Source: Cyanoderma ruficeps
Lineage: Eukaryota; Chordata; Aves; Passeriformes; Timaliidae
DNA length: 64,000 nucleotides
Assembly: GCA_008694505.1 (NCBI GenBank)
Contig: VZDJ01000052.1
Location: forward strand, 9,205,496-9,269,495
Direction: 5' to 3'
Positions within the stretch are counted from its first letter, which is position 1. Every line of letters starts with the position of its first letter. Shown piece by piece: positions 34,891-63,474 of the stretch. The notes beneath the pieces were generated by a model. That model made no database searches and was not told the origin of the DNA. It saw only the letters and a program-made list of their open reading frames with translations. Both the position numbers and the translations under genes were made by a program.

Positions 34891-37455
34891 GCAGAATAAG
34901 CAGCCCCAGGAGAGGCAGGCCACAGCCAAGCACTGCAGTGCTTCCCCAGGCCCCCAGGGTGGAGACAGACAGCAAGGCCCCAGGATCCCCCTGACTGACA
35001 CACAGGGTGGAGGGTGGGGGAGAGGAGACTCACAACTGCCTTACAAATGCACCCTGCTCTTTCCTAGCACAGGGCAGGGCCAGGCTTTGGGTTGCAGTGG
35101 AGCTCAACCAGCAGGTCCAATAAGCACAGGAACCTTCTAGCTTTCATCCCTACCTGACTGAACTTCCCTCAGTTTTGGAAAGCTTTGGTCAAACCCTAGC
35201 ATCTTCTCCTCCCCCTCATCCCCCAAAACTGCTTGATTTGCCATACATCTTTGCTCTCAAAACTCAAGGCAGGTCTTATTTGGGCTCACCCACAACAGAA
35301 AGGTTACCTTTGCAGCCCTGGCATCCCGGCCAGAAGCCTCAAATTCCCTTCTTTCCTCTACTTTCCAAAAAAATCACCATCAAAGATGTATTCCAGCAGG
35401 CCAGTTTGCATTACCCAGGTGATTTGAGAAGGTCTAAGAAGCATCAGCTGAAGCACCTGAGCACTGCACTGCCCAATCAGCAATATCCTTTCTTTTGGAC
35501 TTCCATCACTCCCCAAAATCCTATTTCACCTTTTCTGTGAATGCTGTTCTGAATGGTGTCCTGCTGCAGGAATTACTGCTTCTGCTCCCAGAATGGCCCC
35601 TGTCTGCAGGCTGGGCCCAGGGCTGCCACAAGAGACTCTTCTCCACCTTACCCTCACTGTGGATCAATGGTAATGCCAAACAGTGTCCTGGCTCCTGGTC
35701 TGTAGCACACCTGGAATACACTTGGCCACCTCTTTGGCCTGACACCCTCACGAGCCCCGCCACATGCAGCGTTGGAAAGCTCTTCCAGCCAAAAATTGAG
35801 ACACTAGGGCAGGAAAGTTGATGGTGCACCATGTTCAGAGTCACAGTCCTTCTTCTTGTGCAAGGACAGATCAAGAGGCCACACACAGGCCACGACATGA
35901 GAAACCCTGAGTAACTGTGGTCTCTGCAGAAGACTGAGAGAAGCTCTGCTGTGGTACCTGTGTCACCAGCAGCGAGAGCCCCACTGGCACAGTGCTGTTA
36001 CCAGTGCAGCACTGCTGAGCTCTGGTGGCACCTGGGACATTCTGAGGGCAGTTTTAAAGAGAAACTGTGGGTTTATCACCTTGTTTTGACAAGCCTGGGA
36101 CGCTGGTGTGTCTAAAGGACAGCTTCACCTTAAAAAGCTGTGAACTGTCTCCATGGGGCAAACAGCAATGCCTTGGGGGAAATTCTGTGAGACTGGGGGC
36201 TCGGGTGGCTGATTTTGAGGCCAAGAGAAGAGCACCCACCATGCTCACGGCTCTGCTGGCTGTGGCAGCAGGATGGGGAGCCCAGAGCAGGTGTCTGTGA
36301 ATGCAGTGGCCAAACCTGTTGCAGATGCAGGGCCCGGAGCTCTCCAGTGTTCACTGACCTGCATCTACCACTCGCTTTTCCTCCTCTGCTGGAGGCAAAG
36401 GGCTGTGTGTGAAAAGGGCTAACCAGACAGGCAAAACCCATCCTTTAACTCAATCAAGGTTTTCCCAACATTTCAAGAATGTGACCAAGCAAAACTCCAA
36501 AGATTAAAATGTTTCAGCTGGTCCCTCTCCCATAGATTTTAATGAAACCAATATCCACTTCTCCTCCTTACACGAAGGAAAGAAGTACCATACTTTACTC
36601 CCCTAGTTTTTGGAAACCACTCTGGGAAGTTTTGGGTTTTTTTAATGTAAGGCTTTTAATGGCAAAAAACTCCCCTTCCATCTCCTTCACTTTCCCTCAA
36701 ATCCTCACAGAATTACAAATTCCCTGTCCCTTTCCAGTCAGGCCTGCTCCATGCTGACCAGCCACTGAATCACAAAGACAGTTCCTAGGACTTGGCAGCT
36801 TTTTCAGTCAGACTGTGCAGGGCCAGGATAGAAATTACATAGGAAGAGCCAGATACTTGTAACTGAAGCATCAGCAAAAGCTGTTTGTTCTGCACAGGAA
36901 TCAGCCACAGACAGAACTGTTTGTCCATGGAACCAGAGCTGTATCATTATGGACAAGTGTCCACTGTAATGCACTGATGCTGTCAAGGGCTTTGATTCTT
37001 GTGGTTTTGGTCTCATGTACGTAAAGACACTTTTACCCTTCACAAAACAAACCTGCTCTTCATATTTGCCAGGCAGATCCCAGGACAGAAACAGGACAAA
37101 GGAAAGAAACCTACCTGCTAACATCTCCTGGGTGAGGAAATCCTCCCAAAGTGGCACACCCTTGCTTGTAAAATGCATGTGGATTTCAGCTTCTATTTTA
37201 GTGATTTAAGACACAGTTGGAACTGATGGTTCTTTCTTTCTGATTCTTTGAGTTCTTACTTCCAGGCCTATACTTACCACTTGAGATGTCCTTGTACCTG
37301 CTCAGAATCTGCAAAAGTAAATAATCTGAATGAACGATGCTCAGCACCACAAAGGCACAACCTGTTGCAGGATCCATTTCAAATCCATCTTTAGTGTACA
37401 CGTGTGCTCTGGATTATTTTTCTTCCTATGCCGAATAAACGTTGCCTTTAAATAA
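34891..37455 (+). other. ARHGEF33: ARHGEF33 3' UTR (inferred)
   Basis: No gene-like sequence follows the stop codon. The first exact plus-strand AATAAA that I see downstream is at 37,434-37,439, which would give a 3' UTR of about 2.5 kb. The end is inferred, and earlier non-canonical signals are possible. Confidence 0.5.
37434..37439 (+). terminator. ARHGEF33: Candidate poly(A) signal of ARHGEF33
   Basis: Exact AATAAA followed closely by a T-containing stretch (CGTTGCCTTT). It is in the right orientation and position to end the ARHGEF33 transcript. Confidence 0.45.
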
Positions 37456-39939
37456 GACTGCTGCCTCTTGCACTGACCCAGCCAGAAGGTTGCATGCATT
37501 CAAAGAAGAAACAGGTGTTTTTCTGGGGCCTTTCTGAGGCAATATCACTTACACAATCCTGTATCCCTGCAAGTCCAGCCATGCAGCAGACTGTTCCCTG
37601 CATTAGGTTCTAAGCCTCTTAGTCAGAACCCAGCTGAGTCACTCTCCAGGCTCCTGGTCAAGATCCTGTTGTTCGTGTAGCTCCCTGTGACACATTTTCA
37701 GCTCCCTAGACTCTTCCAGACCACACCTCTCCATAGCTACACTCCCTGTTTAAGTCAGCCATCCTAGACTCAGAACAAAAAAAAGGCTTTCTCTGAAATA
37801 GATGCAACAAACTTGTCCAAAGCAATTCCAGTAATGTGTGCCCTTGATCACCTACCTTTGTTTACATTATTTTTAAAAATATTACAGATGTTCTGCACAT
37901 TTGGCACCTAAACTGTCATGCATCTGGCAAAAGGGGTTGTATTTTATTTTTCCCTTTCAACTTCTCAGCCACCCAGTACAGAATTTCACATTTGCTGGCT
38001 AGAAAGTAAGAAAAAAACCCCAACTTACTCTTTACTTTGTTTCCCTCATAATGCACTATTTTCCACTGAACACAAATGGTAAATTTGCTCTTAGTGGACA
38101 GAAAAATGCATTTAAGGGTGGGGTATTTTTCTAATGGAAAATAAGGAATGGAATTCACAAAATAAGTTTACCAGCATTTTTGTTTTTACACCTGTATTAG
38201 GCCACAGGTTTCTCTCCTGAAGAAAGACTTCACCTATGCATTGTCTGGGTTTAGAAATGACAATTCAACAATCTTTTCCATGAAGCACAATAATCTGCTA
38301 TATCCAACAGTGGTACCCCCAGTGATATCACTGGGAAAATCTAATTTAAAACACACACAAAAGAAAAAGAATTAAATATCCCACAATGTCTCTCTAAAAC
38401 TCAAGCACATTTCATTGTTCAGGTCACATCATCACCCCAGGCCACACCAAACCAGAGCAGGGTCATTTTACCAAGAAGACAGAGCACGTCATTAAAATGA
38501 TTTCATTTTTTATGTGAAAAACATCGCCACTAATGCAAACATGACCCAAATAAGGAGCCATTCCAGAGCTGCCATGACACAAACCAGTGGCTTAGCAGTT
38601 GTATTCAACTCCTAAATGCCAGAGGTTTGATTCTGCCCCTGTCCTTCCTGTTTGCAGCTGAGTCAACACCACAGTTTGTGCACTGTGACTGACCCCTGAG
38701 CTCCAAGGAACGTTCACTTTAAGTTCTTGCATGGTGACCATTGTCACCTGCTGTCCAATATCTCACCAGGAAAGCGCTTTAATCCCCACCACAAACAGGG
38801 AACAGCGTTCCCCATTTCACCAAGGGAAGCAGAAACCTCCTGACACTTAAGGAATCTAAGTCTCTCCTGACTGAGCACCCTGAGCACTGCTCTGCCTTGG
38901 CTGCACAACAGCACAGACAACAGTGTGCTGAGGAAGAAATACAGAGCAGAAAGTCTCAATTTATGGGGTTTTCCTGGTAAGCCACCGAGGAGCTAATAAT
39001 TTAGGTAACACTGCCAACACTACATTCCTCATGGTGTTTTCATCCAAAGAACCCATAACTAAACTACACTCCTGTGGCTCGAGAGTTTTTATCAAGCTCT
39101 CATATAACACTGTCCTCTAAAGCCAAGGTTTTGAGATCTTCACTTTGTTCTTCTTTTGCCAGAAAAAAATGTTTCCAAACGCCATTGTTAAAGACATCTA
39201 AGAAGGAATATAACTGACAGTTTCAAGATCTGACTGTGGTGAAAACTGCCATTCCTGTTGAAGGAATGCTTTCCAAACAACCACAGTAAGGGATCAAAGG
39301 GCCCTGACCCATGGCATTGCTGAAAGCATTAAAAAAGGTGATTTCTGCCATCATTCAACTGACACCATCTTTAAGAGACACAGCTTTCCAAGATCCTGAG
39401 GTGCATTCTTCTTCCAAAGAGGAAACGTGAGGGGATTTTACTTGCCCCATGAGCCACATGAACTGAAGATGAGACACTTTATGCTTCACATACTTACTGT
39501 AGAGGACATTACAGAGCTCCTTTTCTTCAGCAGCTGTCATCCATTCCTGTCCCAGCCTGGAGTCAAAGAGCAGCATCCAGGTTTCTGGATAAACCATGTC
39601 AGAATACTCACAACGTACCTGTTTTGTCATGTGTATTTTGGACAGAGAAAGCCACTGTAAAGATCAATATAAGTTTGATTTTTTCTAACGTGTCACACAG
39701 GACATGGGAAACATTTCATAAGGTATAATAATTCACTTTGGGAGTAGCCCAGCCACTGAAATATTACTGAATTATTATTTTGTAACATGCCAAAACCACC
39801 TCTTTAGCCTCTTATTACTAAAATACATACACTGAACTAGGAAAAATATGTACCACAACATGGGCTCTTATCCCCCTCGGTGCTTAACTGAAAAACTACG
39901 TTGAACATTTGTCCATGTAATAATTTAACATGTGTCAGC
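37456..39939. other. Region between convergent ARHGEF33 and SOS1 ends
   Basis: AT-rich DNA without a recognised gene. Long mammalian SOS1 3' UTRs suggest part of it may be transcribed from the minus strand. A minus-strand exon-like segment at 39,498-39,618 is described separately. Confidence 0.45.
39498..39618 (-). other. Exon-like open segment of unknown identity
   Basis: On the minus strand 121 nt lie between an AG (AAAACAG/GTACGT, weak pyrimidine tract) and an excellent donor CTACA/GTAAGT. They are fully open and read YPETWMLLFDSRLGQEWMTA and EEKELCNVLY, a protein-like composition I cannot assign. The segment may instead lie in the 3' UTR of SOS1, with the open frame due to chance. Confidence 0.25.
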
Positions 39940-39955
39940 CAAACATATCTTTATC

Positions 39956-39961
39956 TTTATT
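39956..39961 (-). terminator. SOS1: Candidate poly(A) signal of SOS1
   Basis: Exact AATAAA on the minus strand within AT-rich sequence, about 1.07 kb past the stop codon. Confidence 0.35.
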
Positions 39962-40350
39962 TCAATTAAATTAAAAACAATCTGCAAGTATATTTATGCA
40001 ACATTCACTATATACACACGATTTATGCAACTGCAAGGCAATCCTATGTATGCTGATTAATCTATTGTTAGTAAAACATGACAACAGCTATGGAAGTTGA
40101 CAAGTGACTGTTTTCATGGCATGACTGAAAAAGAATAGCTACTAGCCATGAAATGGATTATCAGTAAACCTTAAAAAGAACATGACATAACCTAGCAGAG
40201 ATTAACAGTCTTCTAAATGTAGTATATTTGCTTCAGATGATAGTGCTGCTCTAAAAAAAAAAAAAATTCGCTGTCACCTTAATGATTTAAGACTTTCATC
40301 AGCTCTACCTAAAGAAAGCAATAATTAGACATTATGCTTCCTGGCAAAAA

Positions 40351-40356
40351 TTTATT
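40351..40356 (-). terminator. SOS1: Candidate proximal poly(A) signal of SOS1
   Basis: Exact AATAAA on the minus strand, about 670 bases past the stop codon. Confidence 0.35.
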
Positions 40357-41028
40357 TTTGAACTGGCACCACAGTATTTCAGAAAATAATAATAAAGTAC
40401 CTCTTTGGTGAAGCCTAGGTACCCCCTACTGCTCATTGTAACAACTTGTAAACAGGACCGCAATACAGTGCTTTGCCTTAATTCTAGCTCGGTTAGGTAC
40501 CACAGATCTTCCTCACAGTCCTTCTCACCATTTTAGGAAGGTATTTTAAAGCAGGGAGTAAGTAAAGCAAAGGAAAATTAAGGAGGATATAAAGTTCCCT
40601 GTTCGAGATTTAAAAAAAGTGCATAATGTTTTCATTCCAAAAACTGTGCCACTGTATGGAACTGATGGATACAAGACTGTTTTTCCTTCCTGTACTGGAC
40701 ATTATCGATCATTACACAAACACAGTCTCTGCTCATCGGCCAAAGAAGTCTCTCCAGACCGTTTTCTGGTACAATCAGCTGTCCAATTACTTTAGAACAA
40801 TGTCCTGCATACTAAAACAAGAATAGCGAGTTAACCGGGTTTCCCACTAGAAAGTCTGGGTTTTTTTTGCAATCCCATTTCTGTACACTGCGTTTCCAAC
40901 ACGGCATTGGAGAGTCCTTAGTGTTTGGCATCCACATCCCAACTCCTTGACACCACCAGGTTCAGTGCATCCATTGCCAGCAACAGACATAGCACCAGGA
41001 AAAGGCGACTCCCAGCGCGAGGGACAGT

Positions 41029-56330
<15,302 letters not shown>

Positions 56331-56818
56331 CTGTGAACGTTGAAAGTCAGAGACAGGAAGCGTTACAAGCATTTTTGGGCTGTGCAAAGCCAGAGGTTTG
56401 ACCCAGGAAGAAGAAATCTAACCATCTGCTGATTTTCCATGCTCCTGCTCCTTATAAAATTAATGGAAATAACCAGGTGTGTTACTGACACAGGTGAGAG
56501 ACAACTCTCTGCTAGGAGCTTACTCTCACTAAAATACAGTACAGTCACCAAGGCCCCCCAGATACAAACACACTCACACACAGTATTTACCTCCAGCTGG
56601 TTTGATTTATCTCACAGCTCCTTAATGGAACCCACTTCAGGTGTTCAATCTTAAGGAGAACAAGCAAGGAAGGAGATCCCCATACACACCACACTACAGG
56701 ACATCAAATCAGTCTGTAACACATATGAACAGCCTAGAACCCAAAAGCTGAGCAGAATTCCTTCGTCACATTTAAAAACAGAAGACGACAAGGGCTCTCA
56801 TCTCATGAATAACAGTCT

Positions 56819-56935
56819 AATCAATAAATCAGGTTGAAAGGAACCCTGGAGATTATCTCAGCCAGCCTCCAGCACAGCTGCAGAGTCAACAGAGGTCAAG
56901 TTGCCCAGAGCCACAATGAGTTTTGAATCTAAAAA
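56819..56935 (-). mobile_element. CR1 LINE fragment (antisense)
   Basis: AATCAGGTTGAAAGGAACCC, then TGGAGATTATCTCAGCCAGC, AGAGGTCAAGTTGCCCAGAG and GAGTTTTGAATCT follow the antisense CR1 3' end. Diverged and short. Confidence 0.72.
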
Positions 56936-58617
56936 CTAAGCTAAAACTGGACGAGAAGGGTTAACACTAACATTTTGTGTCTAACTATTGTTATGACAGG
57001 TAATTTTTTTAAAACAAGATCTGCCATGTTTAAGATTGCTTAAATTGAAGATTTTCATCTCAAATCTTCACTTAAGCATTAAAATGTTTCACACGAGTGA
57101 AAAAATAGAGGACTACAGCTGTGGCTTAGATGCCAAACTGAAATAACATATGCAGAATTATTAACAGACAAGCATTTTAGACTATCACACCCCAAGAATT
57201 AGCTCCACACAACTGAAGGATTTGTTTTGGTGGTAGAAGTGAAATGAAGGCCAGCACGAACCAGAATGAGACACCCTTGGAAAAAGTACTACTGTGCTGT
57301 TTGATTCCAGTGTAAAATATAAGTATTGTCCTCCAAAATCCAACAGAGTCCAACATAGTCATGTTTGATATTTGAATGGGTCAGAGAACAGCATTGATTT
57401 TCTCCCTGAGTTAATCATTCAGTGCAACAGCTGTCAGTGCCAAAGACTACTTTATTTGTGTTTTCAGCCATCAGGATGACCACAAAGTTTATTCTAGGCA
57501 GCTTTTGTTCATGTGGTATCATCTGTCATACTCTGACTCTAAGCAGCATCAGGTGCGAGAGCCTGCTTGTGTAACAACCACTGAAAAATGCACCACAACA
57601 AGCATCACTCCCCAAAAGATCCTGGGGAGGTGACTCCATCCAAGAAGGAACAGACTACCCTCTTCACATTCCTTAACTCTCCAGATTTAGTGGTATCATC
57701 TCCCCTTTACCTCAGTTCTGCAGATCTGGGTTCAGACAGAATTTCAGACCAATGAGGCAGCTACAGCACCACTGGCAGAAGTCCTGAAACAAGCTTTGAA
57801 AAAGTTGTCACTACCTCTAAGATTTTGCATCTTTCCTGCACAAGCATTCACAGAAGGCTCTTTGCCTTGTGTGCTGCCTTTTTACAGACTTCCATCAAAA
57901 CAGTCCAGCTGGATTTCCTACAATTTTTGCTACTCTTCAGCAGTGGAAGAGATTGTTTAAGTCTGGTCTCCTGAAAAATAAGCCTTACTAGGTCCTACAA
58001 TATTCTGTACATTCTCTTCAGAAACAAACCAGCAGGGATTAAACATTCATTACTGCAAAGCATTCTGCTCCTACGGTGATTTTTACACAGCAACCTCTCT
58101 CCAGCTGCAAAAATGCTGGTATTCATCCATGTCCCAAAGCAAAATACATATCTGCATACAGAGCAAGCAGTTCACACTTTCCCAAAAGGATCCACTGGGA
58201 GTAACCCTACTTCCAATGGTAAATAGAAACTAAATCAAAATCCAGTGAGTGTAATTATGCTCCAGGTTTAACATTTAGAAAGTGCTGTGCAGAAATGTGT
58301 GTTTTCTTCTGTGTAACACCAACACAATGGCAAAGGAGGCAGTACTCTGAACTACCCTGCAGACACTTCTCTGGACACGGGAATTTGGAAGTTTATATTC
58401 CAGCACGGAACTGTACAATTACCAAACCCAGACTTAGTCAGAACTCAGTGTAAATTACAGCAAGGATTTCATCTTACACTGCCCCTGGACAGTTTGGAAA
58501 AGGTGGAAAGTAAAATGGCATCATTGGAAAGCACCCAGAAGGTTTCTCTGCAAATCCCACTCATTCTTCTATAGCTGTGCAGTGCCCCCTAATGAACAGA
58601 CCAGGGAGATTCTAAGT

Positions 58618-58692
58618 AACTGGTGGTGGTTGTTTGGTTTAGAGTTGTTTGTTTGCTTTTGTTGGGGTTTTTTTGTTGTTTTTTTTTTTAAT
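58618..58692. repeat. G/T-rich low-complexity tract
   Basis: Repeated TTGTTTG and GGTGGT units grading into a T-run, with almost no A or C. Confidence 0.8.
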
Positions 58693-60332
58693 AGAAAGTG
58701 CACTATATACTACAAAAAATACTCTAATATGATGTGAAGGAAGTGCAGACTTCTGATTATCAGTAGTATTATAGAGATGGTGAGTTTTAACAATCTTAGG
58801 AGAAAATATTGGTTTATTGTTCACGTGATTCACAATAGCACAGGCACAAGACCCCGCTCATTCAAGGAAAACAAACTTGGAAAGCACACTGCTAGGGAAG
58901 TCTCTGATAAAAAGAAAGTACTCTACATTCTAGGCCACAAGTTCTGAAGAGACATCAAGAAATGGAAGACAAGGTATTTTGTTCTACCTGCTGCATACCA
59001 CAAGGATTACACATTTATAAATTCCAAAGAGATAGGAAAGAAATCCTCATGCAGTGCACAGTTAGACTGTGGTAATCGACCTCTTACTCTGTCAGAGAAG
59101 CATCTCTCTGGAAACACAGTGACAGAAAATACATATGAGAACAGGCAGATACAACCACAAGGGATATGAAGTCTTTAGGGTTTAGAAACTTCAGGGTTTG
59201 CATCACAACCTAGACTTCTGTCTTCCCAGAAGATTAAGTCTAACCACTGAAATTTGTGAACTGCAAGTTTCCCCGTTCCTCTGGGAATCAAGACCACAGC
59301 TTCAATACACAGACGACAGAGCTATTTTGTAATCAAGAATAAAAACCAATAGGGTTTCTTCTCTGGCCAAGGCAGGCAGGTCTGCTGGCACTCTGCCATA
59401 AATCAATCCTGGAAGGTGGCTCAATAGCACAGAGATATGTGAGAGCACTTGCTTTTTGTAATTCCTACAACACCCAGAAAACTCAGCCCAAAGCAGCAGT
59501 GCACTGGGGACAAAAGAAAGTGTTCTCCTATCTAGAAACTTCAATTTTTAGAAAGCACCAGGAAATCACCTGAGACAGCAAATGGGGACAACTTCAGGGA
59601 ACACTATGCACTCTGGAAAATGTTAGCAGACTAAAAAGCACCTGACTCTTGAACCTTGAAGGAAACTCCAAATGCCATATTCCTGAACATACATACACTG
59701 TTGCAATGCACTGAAATTTGAAAAGTCATTCTGCTTTCACACAGACTGAGACAATCTTGAGCACAGTGCAGTAAAAATATTCATGCAGTTATCTGTTTAT
59801 TTAGACCTACATTACAGTGGAACAGAATGTAGTACCTTACTGAAGCAATGATAAAAACCTTTTCTCCACTCACAAGTTTAATTATGCCTTCTCAGTTTAA
59901 TTTTAAAAAGTTACATCCAATAGCACACGTTAAATATCAAACCCCAGGTATGAGATAATTAGTTACAAAAAGCCTTCAGCATTCTCTTGGCAGTACATTT
60001 TTAAAGACACAAGCTAAAAGACCCTCTTCTTTTATTTCACGTTAAGTTTAACTCACAGTACAAAATATGATCAACCCATCAGGAGGCATACTGGACAAGT
60101 GAAGCATCAAAACAGAGGGGAACAAAAAGCATTTCAACTTTTAGTACAAGATTCCTTGTTCCTTCACCTCTTTACTATATGACTTAAAAGAAATCCTAAA
60201 AACACGCTGAAAATTCAAGTAGATCAAATGTCATCCGAGCCCAAAAAAGTAAAAACATTTGGGCTGAAGAAACATGTGAATTTAAGGAATTGCTGCTTTG
60301 ATTACTCAGTGTGAATGTTCTTATTTGGGAAG

Positions 60333-60351
60333 GTGTGTGTGTGTATGTGTG
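60333..60351. repeat. Short (GT)n run
   Basis: About nine GT units with one AT interruption. Confidence 0.9.
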
Positions 60352-62244
60352 AAATTAAAATAATTATGTCTCAGAATTCAATGACACTACTCTGAAGCGT
60401 CACTTTGAAAATCAGGGTGGACACTGAGGAAAAGTCAGGAAGACCCATTCAGAAATATACACTACACAAGTCTGTCAGCTGATGTTCCACCACCCCAGCA
60501 GTTCCAAGCTCTCTAGAATAGGTTTCTTATGTGGCCAATGTGCCACTAGCATTGCCATAAAGGGCTTCAGCCTGTCGGAAGCCCACATTCCACATTTGCT
60601 CCAGAGCTATGGCACCCTGCTCAGTGTTTCACCTGGTGCCTGCTCAGCAGGAAGAGCTGCCTTTTTGCTCTCAGTTTCTGCAGTTTTGCTCTCAGTTTCT
60701 GCACTGGGAAGGGATTCATGTACAGCATCAATGTTAGGTTACACACTCAGCATCTCCTTCACCAAGGAAGGGACAGAAAAGCAAAGCCTTTTTTCCAAAT
60801 ACCTTCTCTGAGGTTCTCACAAAACTATCTCCTAAACATTCAGACTTTCTGTAGGTTCCTCCGAGCAGCCATTTATGCATTTTACATCCCATTACTGGGA
60901 ATGGCTGCTTTGCCTATAGGAGGTCTGGACTTCTCCAAGTACAGAAAAGCCATTTGCTCTGCACTTGTCAGAAACATGGGATTTGGTTTTTTTGCATATG
61001 CTGATGTCTCCTCCACAGCAGCATCATTACCTTTCTGCAACAAATGTACAAGTTCACACAGATCCTTCCAGAGCCTTCATGCTCTGAAACTCTCTTCTTT
61101 CTTACTGTCACTTTGGTTTGTCTCATCACTATTAGCACACCTGCAGAATACATTAGAAATTTAAAACTCGTAATTTAGTTCATAACATTTAGTTAGGTCA
61201 GTATTTGAAATATCACAGAATATTTACCTATGTGCTTCCACACTTGTAATCGAGGTCTTCCACTTTCTTCCCCCAAATTTTTCATCAAAGTAAAGACAAT
61301 CCAATTTGAAAACACCTTCCTTTTCTCTTTTGTAATTCCAAAGTGGATTAAAATCCACTTTTCCTGCTTTGACACAATTCAAGTCTGATCTTTGCCAGAA
61401 AATTTTGCAAGGCTGTAGGCAAAACTGGATGACACCTCCATGTTTGGACAGAAATGTCTGTATTTTTGAACAGAAATGAATGAATGTTTGAATGCTACAT
61501 AAGGTGAATTCACAATTTCAGAGATCATTCTGGGAAGCAAGGGTAGAACCCTGTTGATTTTAAGAGGAACCCTGGTGGTTAAGTAAAAAAACCAGCAGGT
61601 GAAATTAAATGAAACAGCAAGTGACAAGAAGAAATCATGAATGGAGTTTGTTCCACTTGTGTTTGTTATTTCCCCCATATTCCATCAGTTTCCACTGAAT
61701 ATCTCAAAGTATTGACAGAAAACATAAACCTCCACTGTTACAAGAGAAGCAGAGCAAGCTGGCAGTGGGACTAAATCCACAGCTCTGCATCCAGAAGTAT
61801 TTCCAGTGAAGAGATCCAAGCATATGGAAGTCTCAACCACTGCATGACCTCTCCCCAAGGATTTGTCTTTTGTACAGAAGGTGGCAGGAGAAGAGGACAG
61901 GGAAATTTATTTTTTTTACTGTTTTTAAAAGATTATGCAGCAATACAAGTGTATCGGAGACCATATCATGCCTGCCACAGTCACAAAAACTAGGAGTTGA
62001 AAATCCCAGCTAAAATAAGTTTCTTGACATTCAGTCCTCGATGGATTTTGTCAAAAATTTTATTTAGCAAGGGGGAGAAAAGGATCAAAATTTGTGTACG
62101 TTCCTGTAACACCCAACCATTTCCATGGGAGCTTGGCCTTGGGTGTTGAGCACAAGCTGCTGCCACGAAGATGAAGAGCTCTCTGCCATCGCTAACAGCA
62201 GCCACTGAAAAGTGGGAACATGTATTTTATCTTCTTTTTGCCAG

Positions 62245-63010
62245 TCAGGATTAAATGCTCAAGATGTTGTTCCGTGTTCGGACTCAGATGTTTATTAATT
62301 CTTATCTATATTACAGTCTCACAAGCTGTGAGTTCTACAGCACTTCCAGCTAACAAACTAAAAATGGAGCTGTCTCTCTCTCTCTTTCTCCAAGACCTTT
62401 TAAGAACAAACTGTCCAATTATGAAATGACACCTCAATTGTTTTTACTTTTAACCCAATAACCAACCACCTGTGGCCCACAATGTGGATTTTTCTACCCA
62501 ATTACAAAACACCACCCAGAGCCATGGAGAAGAAGGTGAAAAAGAAGGACTCAGCCTCTGTCCTAAAACCTCCATCTTGCTTTATATCTGTTACTATATT
62601 CTAAACCCTTAAACTCTTAAGTTTTGCACCCTGTGATCTCACACACTTCTATTCCAACTCCACACCCACAATCCCAGGGCTGTCACTCAATTTTGGGAGC
62701 CTTTTCCACGGCCTCAGGTCCAATGCAGTGTTTGCTTGGGGGTCAGTGCCTGCGAGCACAGACAGTCTGGAATTCCTCAGGGTTCCAAGAGGAACAGATC
62801 TTCCAACTCCCACAGGACTACAGAGCGTTTGCCAAGCAGGTGTTTCTGCAAAATTGATCGGAAAGCAGGACTTTGGAACCCCACGGTTAAACACCCAAGT
62901 CTGGAGTTCAGGACCTGCTTCACCTGACCTCCCAAAGCAGTCTGGCCCTGTGACACCCTGCTCCTGCCTCAAGGGAGCAAAGTGCAGCTTTTGTTGTCAC
63001 AGGTCCAGCA
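62245..63010 (+). mobile_element. Possible songbird-type LTR fragment
   Basis: Phrases such as TTCGGACTCAGATGTTTATT, ACCACCTGTGGCCCACAATG, CCAGAGCCATGGAGAAGAAG, CTAAACCCTTAAACTCTTAA and AATGCAGTGTTTGCTTGGGG resemble LTR sequences I recall from songbird endogenous retroviruses. I cannot fix the ends or see a target duplication, so boundaries and identity are tentative. Confidence 0.35.
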
Positions 63011-63454
63011 GGACTGACTGACACAGCTCAAGTGCCACTGAGGACTGTAAGGGAAAAGGTCACAGGGAATATTTTACGCTCACTTTTGTTATATTTTATA
63101 TAGTTTTTGCAGAAAAGCAATTTTAGAGGGATAATAGAAATAAATATTCTCAGAGGTACCTATTTAGAAAGGAAAGGAGATTATTACAAATTATTAGAAA
63201 ATTTCCTGGAAAGAGACATCTGCTTCTCAAAATCCCAGATACACCCTGTGTATAAGGAAAAAACCCTATAAAGCAAAACATGCAGCCCCATTACAACTCC
63301 ACCACAGATGACATAAAACACTGACAAATGAAGTGACACCCTGTGCAAAGATTCATCTGACACACACAGGAAATACATCAACGAATGCCACAGCTAGAAA
63401 GAAAATTAAGGACCTATTAGCTTGATTAAAAATAACCAAGTTTCTGGAAAAGTG

Positions 63455-63474
63455 CACACACACACACACACACA
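63455..63474. repeat. (CA)n microsatellite
   Basis: Ten uninterrupted CA units. Confidence 0.95.

Larger units (their letters stand above)
39940..41028 (-). other. SOS1: SOS1 3' UTR (at least this part, inferred)
   Basis: It follows the SOS1 stop codon and is AT-rich with A/T runs. Minus-strand AATAAA signals lie at 40,351-40,356 and 39,956-39,961. Human SOS1 has a 3' UTR of several kb, so transcripts may extend further left. Confidence 0.55.

Noticed and set aside
60482..61678. Cluster of 60-148 codon frames in the right-hand SOS1 intron
   Set aside because: Frames occur on both strands with no shared protein, no SOS1 peptide and no matching splice pairs.
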